Shown here piece by piece: positions 10,901-19,782 of a stretch of DNA of 64,000 bases. Numbering within the stretch: position 1 is the first letter of the stretch; each line of letters starts with the position of its first letter. Origin of the DNA: Scheffersomyces stipitis CBS 6054. Lineage: Eukaryota; Ascomycota; Pichiomycetes; Serinales; Debaryomycetaceae. The stretch spans positions 434,001 to 498,000 of the forward strand of contig NC_009046.1 of assembly GCF_000209165.1 (NCBI RefSeq), in the 5' to 3' direction. The notes below the pieces were generated by a model that saw only the letters and a list, made by a program, of their open reading frames with translations, did not search any database and was not told where the DNA came from. Both the position numbers and the translations under genes were made by a program.

Positions 10901-11154
10901 TCTCCATTCGGAAAAAGCTGTTCAAGAAACTGTTCGAGCTTGGAATCGTTGATCTTTGATCTGAACGGTAAGAGGATGTGAGGCACATTTGTTCCACGAG
11001 CCTTGAGCTCGGCTGTGATCAAATGGAGTATCAGCTTGAGTTTCCGTTTCGAAAACTGTTCTGGCCGGATGAGATTGGCTGATTTGCGGACAGTGGCCAT
11101 GTCCGGCAACTTGGGTAGGTCGAAGTCGGCGCGACGTGTCTGTTGCGCTGCCAT
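7984..11154 (-). CDS. MSB1: Msb1-like morphogenesis (bud development) protein
   Basis: Product of 1056 residues. The N-terminal 440 residues match the fungal Msb1/Mug8 domain, with RKLKLILHLITAELKARG, an IIGWDVYLEYRRRE segment, a VYDFLDLLISITS helix, SGRKVTKMASIWAF, and ALFHLLLSFLRAMLP followed by LQSLLITTAYPPSEDTG. Msb1 family proteins act with Cdc42/Rho1 GTPases and formins at sites of polarised growth, and the domain resembles RhoGAP folds. The C-terminal half is low complexity: Pro-rich PLPPLPPKD, a Lys/Glu-rich coiled-coil-like stretch with a run of alanines near residue 728, a poly-Lys run, and a long Gln/Pro/His/Tyr-rich tail. The start is the ATG at 11154-11152. It converges with the YAT2-type gene with only 161 bp between stops. 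Similar in length to Saccharomyces Msb1. Confidence 0.85.
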   Translation of the reverse strand: MAAQQTRRADFDLPKLPDMATVRKSANLIRPEQFSKRKLKLILHLITAELKARGTNVPHILLPFRSKINDSKLEQFLEQLFPNGELIDVDHDENHALIIIQLYDEFTLICALKYMWSRLPNNEIIGWDVYLEYRRREREAGYPKNAFLSIMPKCLSSPAHASIVYDFLDLLISITSNSQYNYLSGRKVTKMASIWAFNPTSKLSKSAFYDATINQEFNFIQGVEAWKSSGNALFHLLLSFLRAMLPENDAETLKLPKALQSLLITTAYPPSEDTGRTLKSMITIPCVVVKSTRPSSNVYELLSKVRHTLSFDKKDAFLSIENYTILKNIFKKDSTDDIVRGLTEESRRVLGRLTDDSIESKYELYPGWPKSQPEIDDNIPLFSQVSVYDVTLQDFYIWTWLSTLGSDQSTEFKKIFGRSLVMESDLKGFQKWIIISEQTMSSDEYLKHFKLEPVQTTTPPRSRNPSNESIKRKNLPLPPLPPKDFKHLDETVDPLPNILFEEKDYKLDVGSLTLEDDQMSYIYPSKVSADEASEYRRYLETTSIAEVSIQTRSRTNSTVPIPRKVPPSSDFDINSAPLSSLSLGQPCQTPVTQYSSNTGDFKEPFDSYTTEQERKEMIKQNKSDEPFEDYYVPGTGQSPMELLERHQQLNSPVSEQLLDKAKDPIDTELASDTPKLDDKLDAKLDSKFEAEYAESKEAKKERRRMRKEKKEKLKREKEVAEVMAAAAAAAGFTDTPEFASVGTPPIRSPPGSFAPPDVIMSPVPELPKRVKDKSQDKEKKKKKKKKPTSYVADEKQTDYTMALPPPQPIFNQVPPPLDLNMASHSPAVQNGIFFSPFLAPPMPYQPQYAYHGSQEYLPVPPTQYMYHSSQEQLSLPTEYHKSRGSSPQLRSPEKSHTKLNSNTEPQGQVYLAIPPQQFPHPQQYLHPQQYSQQYLPHNPQQYLPHPPQQQKPSHHSPALLLQPQYQAYQPVAHEPIHHPNHTPAPQPIYLNRPSASNHHPISPPHSRPTSDTGSGGKHGVSDFTMMSIPKQGKHNKNSTTNKANLRAAFIQGSFGI

Positions 11155-13249
11155 GACTGTTGGTAACTGACTTTCAACTGGCAGTGGAGGATGAGGTGCA
11201 AATCAAAAAATTTGAAACTGGTTGGTTGAAAAATAAAAAGGTAAACAAATAAAATCTGGATTGGACTCTCAGTCGCGCTACAAGAGTCGAGAAGAGCAAA
11301 ACGCTACTAAATTGAAATTGACGTAATATCAGAACGTTGTAGAGGGTCAGCCAGACATCAACTTGCAAAGATATCTCACGATATAAATACGTGCTGGGAG
11401 TTTCTACTAGACTAGCTTTTTTGGCCCTTTGTCGCTGTAACCAAATATACTTGTGTTTACTTTAGACCTGCATATGGCCTGAAGCTTACACCCGAACATT
11501 TTTGTCGTGGGCGCGTAGCTGCAGATTCAATTGACCTTTGCCAAATTGGGCGTGGCACGTCAAGTCTAAAACACCCAATTAGCCCCGATTAGGAAGTGTT
11601 ATGGGTATGGGCAGACAGGTAAATGGGCAATGAGATCAAGAAGCCATTGCCAACATTCCCAGTCATCGCATGCATAATGTATGTTGAAGTCTGTAGATGA
11701 CAACCGAGTAAAATTAGAGAAAAGCCTCTGCTCGTTTTTCGCTACCATCTGTGTTTTTACATTCGACTATCTTGGAAGTCGCAGCAACAATTTTCGCATC
11801 CATTCCCAGGAATTCTTTTCTACTCTCACGGAAACGACAAGAATGTTACTTGTGGTGGTAGTCTTGGGAACGATGTCCCTCTCCTGTTGATTCATTTTTG
11901 AAGTGTCGCCCTTCTATCCCTTGTCTATTGCTCAGCGATGTGTCTCCTCCATTGTATGCCTTCACAACCATGAGCTATTGTTGCCTACCCCTAAAGACTG
12001 CACTGATATGGCTAGTAACAATAGACTTTTTCACAGTCTGATTGTCGATTCTTCCACAATAGCAAACGCCTTTCTTACCATTGTAATGATGTAGGGTCTT
12101 TCTCCAGCAATGGCAGGACCTCCATCGGGTGGTTAAAGTTTGTGCTGGACGACATGTGCTATCTGGATTTCCATTATTTGGCAATTTCTCATCATTGTCG
12201 CAATACCATTGTAGATAGGAAGATACTCTAGCAACAATTGTCTATGTAAGTATCGGAGTTGACTGGTGAGGAGACGAGTCCTACTGCTTACAATAGAAAC
12301 TAGTTCATCCCTTGACGACATGAGCTGAGTCTGCTCGAGTACTTTTACACGAATTAGACAAGAATCGACATCTAACTTATAATGCGCAAAGTGTACCAGG
12401 CAACATCGTATAATACAGAGGAGAAGTAGAGATAGCACAGCCAACAAATTCAGACAGCAGACTGCTCTACCTATATACTCGTACTCGTTAATTGTCGGTG
12501 AAAATATCGCCTGTGCTAAATCGCGTATGTCGAAAAACGCTTTACAGAACGAAGGCGTCTTGATGCTCTTCTTAGACTAGTCTTAGTAGAAGTATAGTTG
12601 AAAACTTACGGACGCGTCTTCGTGCCTGGCTCGTAGTTGGAATAACTATTCGGCTCGCGTTCGCCAATGCAGGGAATAAGCTTTCCAGGGTCTTCTGAAG
12701 ACTATTGTTCCATGCATGGTTCTATAAAAAGAGAACTATAAATGATAGTTTCATAAGGAGATAGAGCTGCAATATACTAAAACTTGGGAATACGATTCGT
12801 GACAATATGACCCTTTCCAATATCCGATTCTGGACAATAGACTATTTCATAACATCCACGGCAAACCTAATTGTGCAGAGTGCCTTCTGCTTTCAGGTTC
12901 ATATTTCGTATGATAAGAATTGCAAGTTAATATGTTACACCAAACCAGTTAGATTTCCTCCTCTTGTTTTAAAATGTTTCCATATTTGTTAAATTATTGA
13001 AATTCTAGAAGTAGGATACGTCAACGATGTTCTTAAAGAATTGCTATGCTACTATACATTTTACTTACGTTGCATAACATCGGCACCTAAACAGTGTACA
13101 AAAGTATAACAGAAAATATACCTTGACTACAAATTTCATTTCCATAATAACTTAAGCTTGTATTATAAGACTATTTAATGAGCAATATTTATACTTATCA
13201 CATTCTCAAATCGTTTATAAATTCAACCGTTATATGTGAAGTTTCTTTA
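11155..13249. other. Intergenic, MSB1 promoter and SKO1 terminator
   Basis: About 2.1 kb, the longest gap between genes. Only short open frames occur; the longest (12133-12447, minus) begins with TTG and is not convincing. No tRNA or repeat family was recognised. Confidence 0.45.
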
Positions 13250-15281
13250 CTATACGTTCAACTCGCTTCCAAGATTGCCATGTGCATGCATGGCTTGTTG
13301 TAACTCAACCATGCTGCTAACAGGACGGAGACTATAGTTCTGCAAGGCCTGTTGAGGATGTGGAAGTTGCTGCATTTGAGCTTGAGCACCTGTGTTCAAA
13401 GCGGATAAGTTTGACATGCTGTTTATGGCCCTCAACTCACCATTGCCTCCATTCATAGCAACAGGACCATCAGGATTAGATTGTGGCATGTCTGACATGC
13501 CGTGAGCATGGTTGATAGTGGCATGAGAATAAGCTCCTGCCAATTCAGGTGTCACCACAGTAGTGGTATTCGTGCTAGAGTTGGCTTGAACATCGTTGCT
13601 GTTAGGAGTGCCGATGGTCTTAGTAACTAAGGTGTTGGACATCGCCTGAAACTGAGAATCATTTCCACGAGCAGGAATGGCACTGACGGAATTTGTGCTG
13701 TGAAGAGTTGTTGGAATAGTCAGTGGGATAGAGGTAACATCGTTCAGACTGTTGTTACTCATCTCAGCGATGTAGTTGGCTTGTTGTATTATTCTCTCTA
13801 TCTGATCAAAACCTCCGACATTCTGTGCCAACAAAGCGCAGCCCTTGTGATTTTCTATAATACTTTTGAGTGTAATCAACAGATCGCGCAATTGGTTGAC
13901 TTCAGCAGACAACTCTCTGTAGCCTGTAGAATAAAACGCCAATTCGTCCTCCATCTTCTGAACCAATTGCTTTTTACGTAATCTACACTTAGACGCAGCC
14001 ACTCTGTTTCTCTCGAGAAAGCTCTTTCTTTTCTCGTCTTCAGATTTGGGATTGTTCGAGTTTCTAGGTGGAGAGGACTCTTTGTCCGAATCGGATTCCA
14101 GGTTGGCTCTGGTGGCGGCAGCCTTCTTAGCTGCAGCGGAATCTGCCTTTTGCCTCTTTCCCTTACTAGAATCTGCGGTATCTGCCTTTCTCTTCTTGCT
14201 TTGACTACGTTTACTCGTTTCTTGTTTCTTAATTTCCTGTTTCACAACTGGAGCAGCCATTGGCTGTCTAAGGGGTTCTGAAGTAGGCAAACTTTCAGAA
14301 GGTTCTTGCGGGATCAGGGGAAGGGTATCGTATGTCTGTTGATGTGTTGGCTGTAACGAGTTAATGGTAGCGACGTTATTGGCAGAATTGTTAGACGTCA
14401 AGCCCAACAAGGAAGACAAACCAGGAGTCATAGGACTATTAAGCAAGGCGCTAGGAGTAGTCAAGCCCGGAACCTGTGCTCCAAATGAAAACTGATGGGA
14501 GAGAATTCCAGGCGTCAAGCCAGAACGCAAATTCGACTCGTTAGGAGTCAATCCAGTCTTTCTGAGAGTATTCACAAACTGGTTGAAATTGGCTTGAGAA
14601 TTGGGACCATTGCCTGCAGCTATCACATTGGCATTGGCACCGTTAGTAGCAACATTGGCAGTATTGACGTTGGAACCATTATTATTGTGGTTGTTGGTAG
14701 CACTCAACAAACTGTTCCATAAGTTAGAACCTGGAGTGCCAGGATTCAGCAAGGCCGTTCCGTTAGCTGTGACAGCAGCACCATTAGATCCGGGGACAGG
14801 AGGAGAAAGTCCCAAAGGATGTAATCTTCTTCCACCGGGTGTAAAAAGGGGAGGAGTGATTCCCGGAAGTTTGTTACTGGTACTATTACTACTATTATTG
14901 ATACTATTATTGTTGCTGTTGATGTTGATGTTGTTATTAATGTTGTTGTTGGCACCGTTGAGTGTGGAAAGATTGGGGATGTGGAGGTTGTGTTTGTTAG
15001 AGGACTTGGTAGACGAAGTGGCTGATGAGTTCTCGGAGTCTCTGTTATGATGTTCCAGAACCAGTGAAGCGTTCAGTACCAGCGAGTCCTTGGAGGCGAA
15101 CGAGCGTTCAAAAGGATTGGGCTCTAAATCAAAAGTAGTCTTCTGTTGCTATAGGGTGTCGTTAGTACCGCCATAGATATTAAGGTGAGTCGCTTAATCG
15201 CATCAGTACAGTGACGTAATGAAACGGTTGGTGCGAGTCTTTTTCCTGTCATTGGCACAGTATACTTACTTCGTTTGTCAT
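13250..15281 (-). CDS. SKO1: Sko1-like ATF/CREB bZIP transcription factor, two exons
   Basis: Repressor/activator at the end of the HOG osmotic-stress pathway; binds CRE-type TKACGTMA sites. I model exon 1 at 15281-15270 (four codons, MTNE), an intron at 15269-15149 and exon 2 at 15148-13250, giving 636 residues. Exon 2 opens with QQKTTFDLEPNPFERSFASK; FDLEPNPFE is characteristic of Sko1/Atf1 N-termini, but an in-frame TAG lies just upstream, so a spliced first exon is needed. Splice signals are GTAAGT, TACTAAC and TATAG. The bZIP (about residues 373-430) has the basic-region signature NRVAASKCRLRKKQ and a leucine zipper reaching ENHKGCALLAQN. Long Asn/Ser/Thr-rich regions flank it. An ATG-less reading from 14815 would lose the N-terminus. 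CRE-like octamers lie in the intron and upstream. Confidence 0.88.
15149..15269 (-). other. SKO1 intron
   Basis: 121-nt intron model: 5' site GTAAGT (15269-15264), branch TACTAAC (15167-15161), 3' site CTATAG ending at 15149. Phase 0. It contains the CRE-like octamer at 15212-15219. Confidence 0.82.
15212..15219 (-). promoter_or_regulatory. CRE-like octamer inside the SKO1 intron
   Basis: TGACGTAA on the plus strand reads TTACGTCA on the coding strand, matching TKACGTMA bound by Sko1-type bZIP proteins. The position suggests autoregulation, which is inferred. Confidence 0.4.
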
Positions 15282-16322
15282 ATTAGGAAGTTGTCTGGTT
15301 TATTCGTTGTAGATGTAGAGTCAGTTGGCTTGAGGGCAGATCGTCAACTATTTATGGTATGGAGCTCAGACAGTGGAGTGAATCTGGTTAACTGGTTGAT
15401 TGAAGTATTTTTAATTATTTTTGTTTTGTATGTTTTTTTCACAGTTACGTCATCCCTTTCGCAAGAGGAGTAGGCTCATTACGCGGTCGGAGATAGCCTC
15501 GGAAGTAACGCTAGTTTATATGTATTATATCACGTGATCATCCCAAAACCTTACTTCTTCTCTAGTAATAGTGAATCTCCCTGCTTGTCGTGTACTGGCA
15601 ATTTCCTTTGTGTCTCCATTTTGGCAGGCTGATTCAAATTTTTCTGCTACCGGATCGATCTCTCACTGCGCCAACTTCCGACCGCTGTTCCGGAGCAAGC
15701 CCTTTCATCTAGCAATCTCTCCCACACGGCTGCGACAGCCAGTATCCAGGAGAGCCTGGACCACAGAGGTAATTGCTTTTGTTGCGGGATATCACTTGGA
15801 GCGATGATATCATAGCCCGGTCACAGCTCCAGCGCAATTCTCCAAAATAAGTCTAAAAGCTCCCTGGAACATCCCTCAAGATATTATCTGAGATTGAAGC
15901 CATTTTAAAGTTTTTTTCTGAATGTTTCGCGGTATTATCAGAGTATTATCTGGAGCTTTTACATCTACGGAGGGGCTCTACGGCAATTGAGCAAAATTAT
16001 CTTGCCATATGGAGTTTCTATTCATAGCTCAGTGCAGTACGCAGCCTTATGGTCCCACTTCTTCGGAGATTTATTGCGTTCCATGCATTCGTAATTACGA
16101 TTACGGGCCGTAATTAAACTATAAGCATGTAAACTCTAAGTAACTACATACATATTCTTAGTAGACTAGAAGGACTTCTTGCCCCATTGGGAACAAAACG
16201 CAACCTATTTAAAACTGCAGAACGTCATGACACGTTCGACGTTGCAAATTTCTCCGGACTGGTAATATCTCAATTATTAAATGTTACATGCTGATAGGCA
16301 AATGCAAAACTAGTATATTCGC
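15282..16322. other. Intergenic, SKO1 promoter and MNS1 terminator
   Basis: About 1 kb. It contains one CRE-like octamer (15445-15452) and a TCACGTGA E-box near 15532. No supportable gene; the open frames here are short and lack similarity I recognise. Confidence 0.45.
15445..15452 (+). promoter_or_regulatory. CRE-like octamer upstream of SKO1
   Basis: TTACGTCA, 164 bp upstream of the SKO1 ATG. Same octamer as the intronic site but in inverted orientation. Confidence 0.45.
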
Positions 16323-18233
16323 TCATTCTCTGACAGCCGCGGCACCGATGTCATCCTTGATCAATTCGTCGAGTTTCTTCTTGTTGGCCTCGACGTTCTC
16401 CTCTTTTGCAGCTTCGGGGTTTTTCTTGAGGATTTCTTTAGCTTCTTCGGCTGCAGGCTTATCTACCGGTTGTGCTTCTGGAAGTTTGTTTTTGTCTATT
16501 TTTACCATGGGTTGTTGAAGCTCAGGCTCCTTGGACCCGTCGATCTTTCTGATCCAGCCGGTCTTGAGGTTGCTGTTTAAGTCAAAGCGAGGGAATGGAT
16601 GTGCTTCTGTGTTGAACACATACTTGTCTAACGGTACCTTGTTGGTGTCGTCGAACAACAAATACAAGTATTTCAAGGTCTCGGCCCACCAGAAGGACTC
16701 CGTGTTGTCTTTGGTAGGTGAGGGGATACTAGTGACGTCCTTCAATGACGTAAATGAAATGTCCCCGTTTTCATTTTCTATCTTGGTGTGCTTCATGAAA
16801 CTATTGAAAATCTCATACCCGTATTGACGGTACTTTTCGTCACCAGTCAATCTGTACAAAACAAATAACGACTCAACAGTTTCCGGTCTTTGCAAGTTGT
16901 GCCTGTCGGCAGGCTTGATGTGGAAATCAGAGTTTTGTGTCTTGTCTTCATTGAACACAGCGATTTCTGGCGACAAACCTGTCTGCGTGTCGGCATACAT
17001 CCTGTAACAAGTATAAGTCAAGTCGGCACCCAACTGGAACTCTTCTTCCTTCTCATCTGTCCAGTCCGGCAACTTCTTAGCCTCGCTGTAGGTCAAACCA
17101 TTGGTAGCACCAAGAGCAAGTAAGCCACCGTAGAAACACACAAGATGGTCCATCTTGGGTGAGAGGTGCTTGCCGATACCGTTCTCCAATTCACCGATAA
17201 AAGCCAAATCACTGGGCTTCGATCTTCTGACCAAATGCTTTCTCACACCTCTGACAGACTCACGGTACATGCCCTCATAGATGGGCTCTTGTAAGTTGGT
17301 CTGTAAGTATTGCTTCAACAAGTACTCATAGTAAGAGTCACCACGCGAACCCAATCTGATCAACTTACCCTGGTAATTACCAGTTTGTGGATTGACGTAG
17401 ATAGGTACAAGTCCATCAGCTGGTTGGTTAGCCTCTAATACCTGCATTACTTTCTCTACACGATTCCAGTACAACACTTCACCAGTCAACTTGGCCAAAT
17501 ATTTGAACTCCAATTGCAAAGTAGCCACTTCAGCAGTTGACGAAGCACCGTTGTCTACATGGTTAGGAATGCCTTCGCCAGACTCTAAGTTTACAGAGCT
17601 GAAGGGTATGCCCGTCTTACTAGCAAAGGCACCATCTAATGCATTGGCCAAGTCAACAGCCTTATCCAAGAGGGAGTCGTCATTGGTGAAATGGAATGCT
17701 GAAAGAAGACCTCCCAACATTCTGATGGTAGTTTCAAACGTGTTGACATTATAGTCGAACCTGTAGTCCAAGTCTTCTTTGATCCACTTCTTGGCTCTAG
17801 CAACTTCGTCTTCGGCATCCATCAAAATCAAGGTATCCAACGAATCCACAATCATCCATCCTAAAGGCTTGGGGCCCATGTTCTCACCTTTTTGTCTTAC
17901 AGGATGATATATGTCGTAGCCCCAGCCGAACTTTTCATAGGTGTGCCATGAGTCCAACATGGCCAGTCTAACTTCCTGTTGGGCACGAGTCCATTTGGAG
18001 CCGCTGGAATATGTAAGTCCAAATAAGCCACTAGAGCCGAAGGTCAACAGATAGATGTAGTATAGCACCAAGGAGCCTATGAATCCCTTGACTAGCATGA
18101 TGATCTTGGACGGACGAGGAGATTTCAAGTTGGGTTTATCCTTGTAGTACATTGGCAACGACGATGAAGAGGATTTGGCTTTCCAACGGTTGCCTAGAGA
18201 GAGTTTGTCTGCGCTAAATGAGAACGAAGACAT
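16323..18233 (-). CDS. MNS1: ER alpha-1,2-mannosidase, GH47
   Basis: Removes one mannose from Man9GlcNAc2 in the endoplasmic reticulum, a timing step for glycoprotein maturation and disposal. The product is 636 residues: a short cytosolic tail, one signal anchor at residues 44-65 (type II), then the GH47 catalytic domain from about residue 82 to 575. Diagnostic stretches are YGWDIYxP-like GWGYDIYHPV, LGWMIVDSLDTLILM, VNTFETTIRMLGGLLSA, LYWNRVEKVMQVLE, RPETVESLFVLYRLTGD, SFWWAETLKYLYLLF and the terminal VFNTEAHPF. A Lys/Glu-rich tail of about 60 residues follows the domain and is not part of the catalytic fold; the Saccharomyces enzyme is 549 residues. The start is the ATG at 18233-18231. Divergent from WAR1 with 1.5 kb between. 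Confidence 0.93.
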   Translation of the reverse strand: MSSFSFSADKLSLGNRWKAKSSSSSLPMYYKDKPNLKSPRPSKIIMLVKGFIGSLVLYYIYLLTFGSSGLFGLTYSSGSKWTRAQQEVRLAMLDSWHTYEKFGWGYDIYHPVRQKGENMGPKPLGWMIVDSLDTLILMDAEDEVARAKKWIKEDLDYRFDYNVNTFETTIRMLGGLLSAFHFTNDDSLLDKAVDLANALDGAFASKTGIPFSSVNLESGEGIPNHVDNGASSTAEVATLQLEFKYLAKLTGEVLYWNRVEKVMQVLEANQPADGLVPIYVNPQTGNYQGKLIRLGSRGDSYYEYLLKQYLQTNLQEPIYEGMYRESVRGVRKHLVRRSKPSDLAFIGELENGIGKHLSPKMDHLVCFYGGLLALGATNGLTYSEAKKLPDWTDEKEEEFQLGADLTYTCYRMYADTQTGLSPEIAVFNEDKTQNSDFHIKPADRHNLQRPETVESLFVLYRLTGDEKYRQYGYEIFNSFMKHTKIENENGDISFTSLKDVTSIPSPTKDNTESFWWAETLKYLYLLFDDTNKVPLDKYVFNTEAHPFPRFDLNSNLKTGWIRKIDGSKEPELQQPMVKIDKNKLPEAQPVDKPAAEEAKEILKKNPEAAKEENVEANKKKLDELIKDDIGAAAVRE

Positions 18234-19383
18234 CTATGGCCGAGGAAGGGAACGCAGCGCAAAGAGTAGAAACTCAGTAAAAATTGCAATGGCTAAATTG
18301 ATAATTCTTGCACCGAAAAAAATCCAAGTGCGAGTCTGATAGAAGAGTGAAAATAAACTGCTTTCCTGTAATATATCACAATTCCACAGAAAGAGCGGAT
18401 CAAGTATGGAGCTGTAAGCAGAGGATTCAGCAACAGATTGAGCCAGCACACAGAACGTATCGAAAGCAGAGCAGTGTGGAGGTAGAATCACTGGATGTTG
18501 CAGAAGAAGGAGACGGTAAAGATTGATTTAACAGTTGTCATATTTGTGGAGAGTCGCGGTCATGTGACTAGATAGGAATTTGTATGTACAGTATGGCGAG
18601 AGAACGCTTCCACGTAGAAATGGAAGCGTGGACAGAAATAGTGGAAGAGTAAGTTTCACAGCGGAGTACAGTGCACTCCAGTAAAGTCAAAGACTGCTGA
18701 AGCAAGTTGTAGCTTAATATAACTATCCATGTGTAATTTGTGTAATTTGTGTAGTTTCGGAGTAGACAGAGCGAGTCCTCGAGAGTCGATCCGGTCAAAC
18801 TTTTGACTGAGCCATGCAGGACTTTAAGCCCTGCTCCTAGTTGCAATCGGGACTAGCCGCAAGGCAGGTGCATCACGGTGAAGTCTCCTGGAAGAGTATT
18901 GTGACAAGATTGAGGGTTGGAGAGGAAGAGAACTGAATTGCTGTGGTTTGTAATCGAGACAGCTGCCATGTGTCAGGGCTTCGGTCTTTAGAGTTTGGTG
19001 TCACAACCACAGACTAGTGGCTAGGGAGAAAATCCACACTAATTCTTTCATATGCAGCTGGTAGCCGTTTGGTCCGGCAAAAAGAATAAACGAACAGATC
19101 GAACCATTCACGGCAAGTGCTAGAGAGAATTCAGTTGGTTGGTGATTCGTGTGTGATGTTCGCTGGTATATAGTCTTGTTTGCGACTCATACGGTTGCTG
19201 TCTTGCAGATGTAGACAGTAAAGTCTTCAATCTCTATTCAGATCAATCGACGGATAAATGCGCTATAAAATTGTGAAAAGTTCTATTAAATAGCACTACA
19301 ATTTGTGCGAGCACGAACTGGGATTAAGGCACCATAGTTAAAAACCACGCAATCACCATTGCCCAGAAGTCTCTCGTAGAACG

Positions 19384-19391
19384 TATATAAA
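19384..19391 (+). promoter_or_regulatory. TATA box candidate for WAR1
   Basis: TATATAAA about 400 bp upstream of the WAR1 ATG; transcription from it would give a long leader containing the upstream ORF. Confidence 0.4.
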
Positions 19392-19506
19392 CCATAAGCG
19401 AAACCTAGCACTGGCCCTCTGGAACCTGTTCATACAACCTCTCTTGTCTCTACTCTCTTATATCTCGCTCTAACGAACACAACTCCATTTCCCATCCCAA
19501 TCACTC

Positions 19507-19737
19507 ATGCTGCTCTCCGGTTTATGTCACAGTCACGACCTGCTTCCAGTACTCACAATAAGCCGATCATCTCCACCGCACGTCGGAACTGAGCTGGGGC
19601 AGGTGCAATTCTCAGTGCGCAACATCGGTTCCACGGTTTTTCCATCGGCTACAATTTTTTCTACTGGCTGGAATCACAACTTTCTGTGCCAACACAACTG
19701 TATTCACGCTGACTCTCTTGCCAGACCTTTAACATAA
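19507..19737 (+). other. Upstream ORF in the WAR1 leader
   Basis: 76 codons from an ATG at 19507, the first ATG after the TATA box at 19384. It ends 45 nt before the WAR1 start. The peptide has no recognised domain. It may act as a translational brake if the transcript starts upstream of it, or be absent from the mRNA if transcription starts in the pyrimidine-rich tract near 19740. Confidence 0.3.
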
Positions 19738-19782
19738 CCTTTTCACTTCCTCCTTCTTCAGCTTATATCTCCGTTTCTTCCC

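Larger units (their letters stand above)
18234..19782. other. Intergenic, divergent promoters of MNS1 and WAR1
   Basis: About 1.55 kb. It holds a TATA box at 19384 and a 76-codon upstream ORF in the probable WAR1 leader (19507-19737). The stretch 18780-18900 is locally GC-rich and contains short self-complementary segments, but matches no RNA family I recognise. Confidence 0.45.

Noticed and set aside
14601..15050. 149-codon plus-strand frame with Leu-rich runs opposite SKO1
   Set aside because: Mirror of the Asn/Ser-rich SKO1 coding sequence; poly-Leu comes from the complement of the Asn repeats.
16020..16060. tRNA A-box-like TAGCTCAGTGCAG
   Set aside because: D stem has no partner and no B box follows at the right distance.
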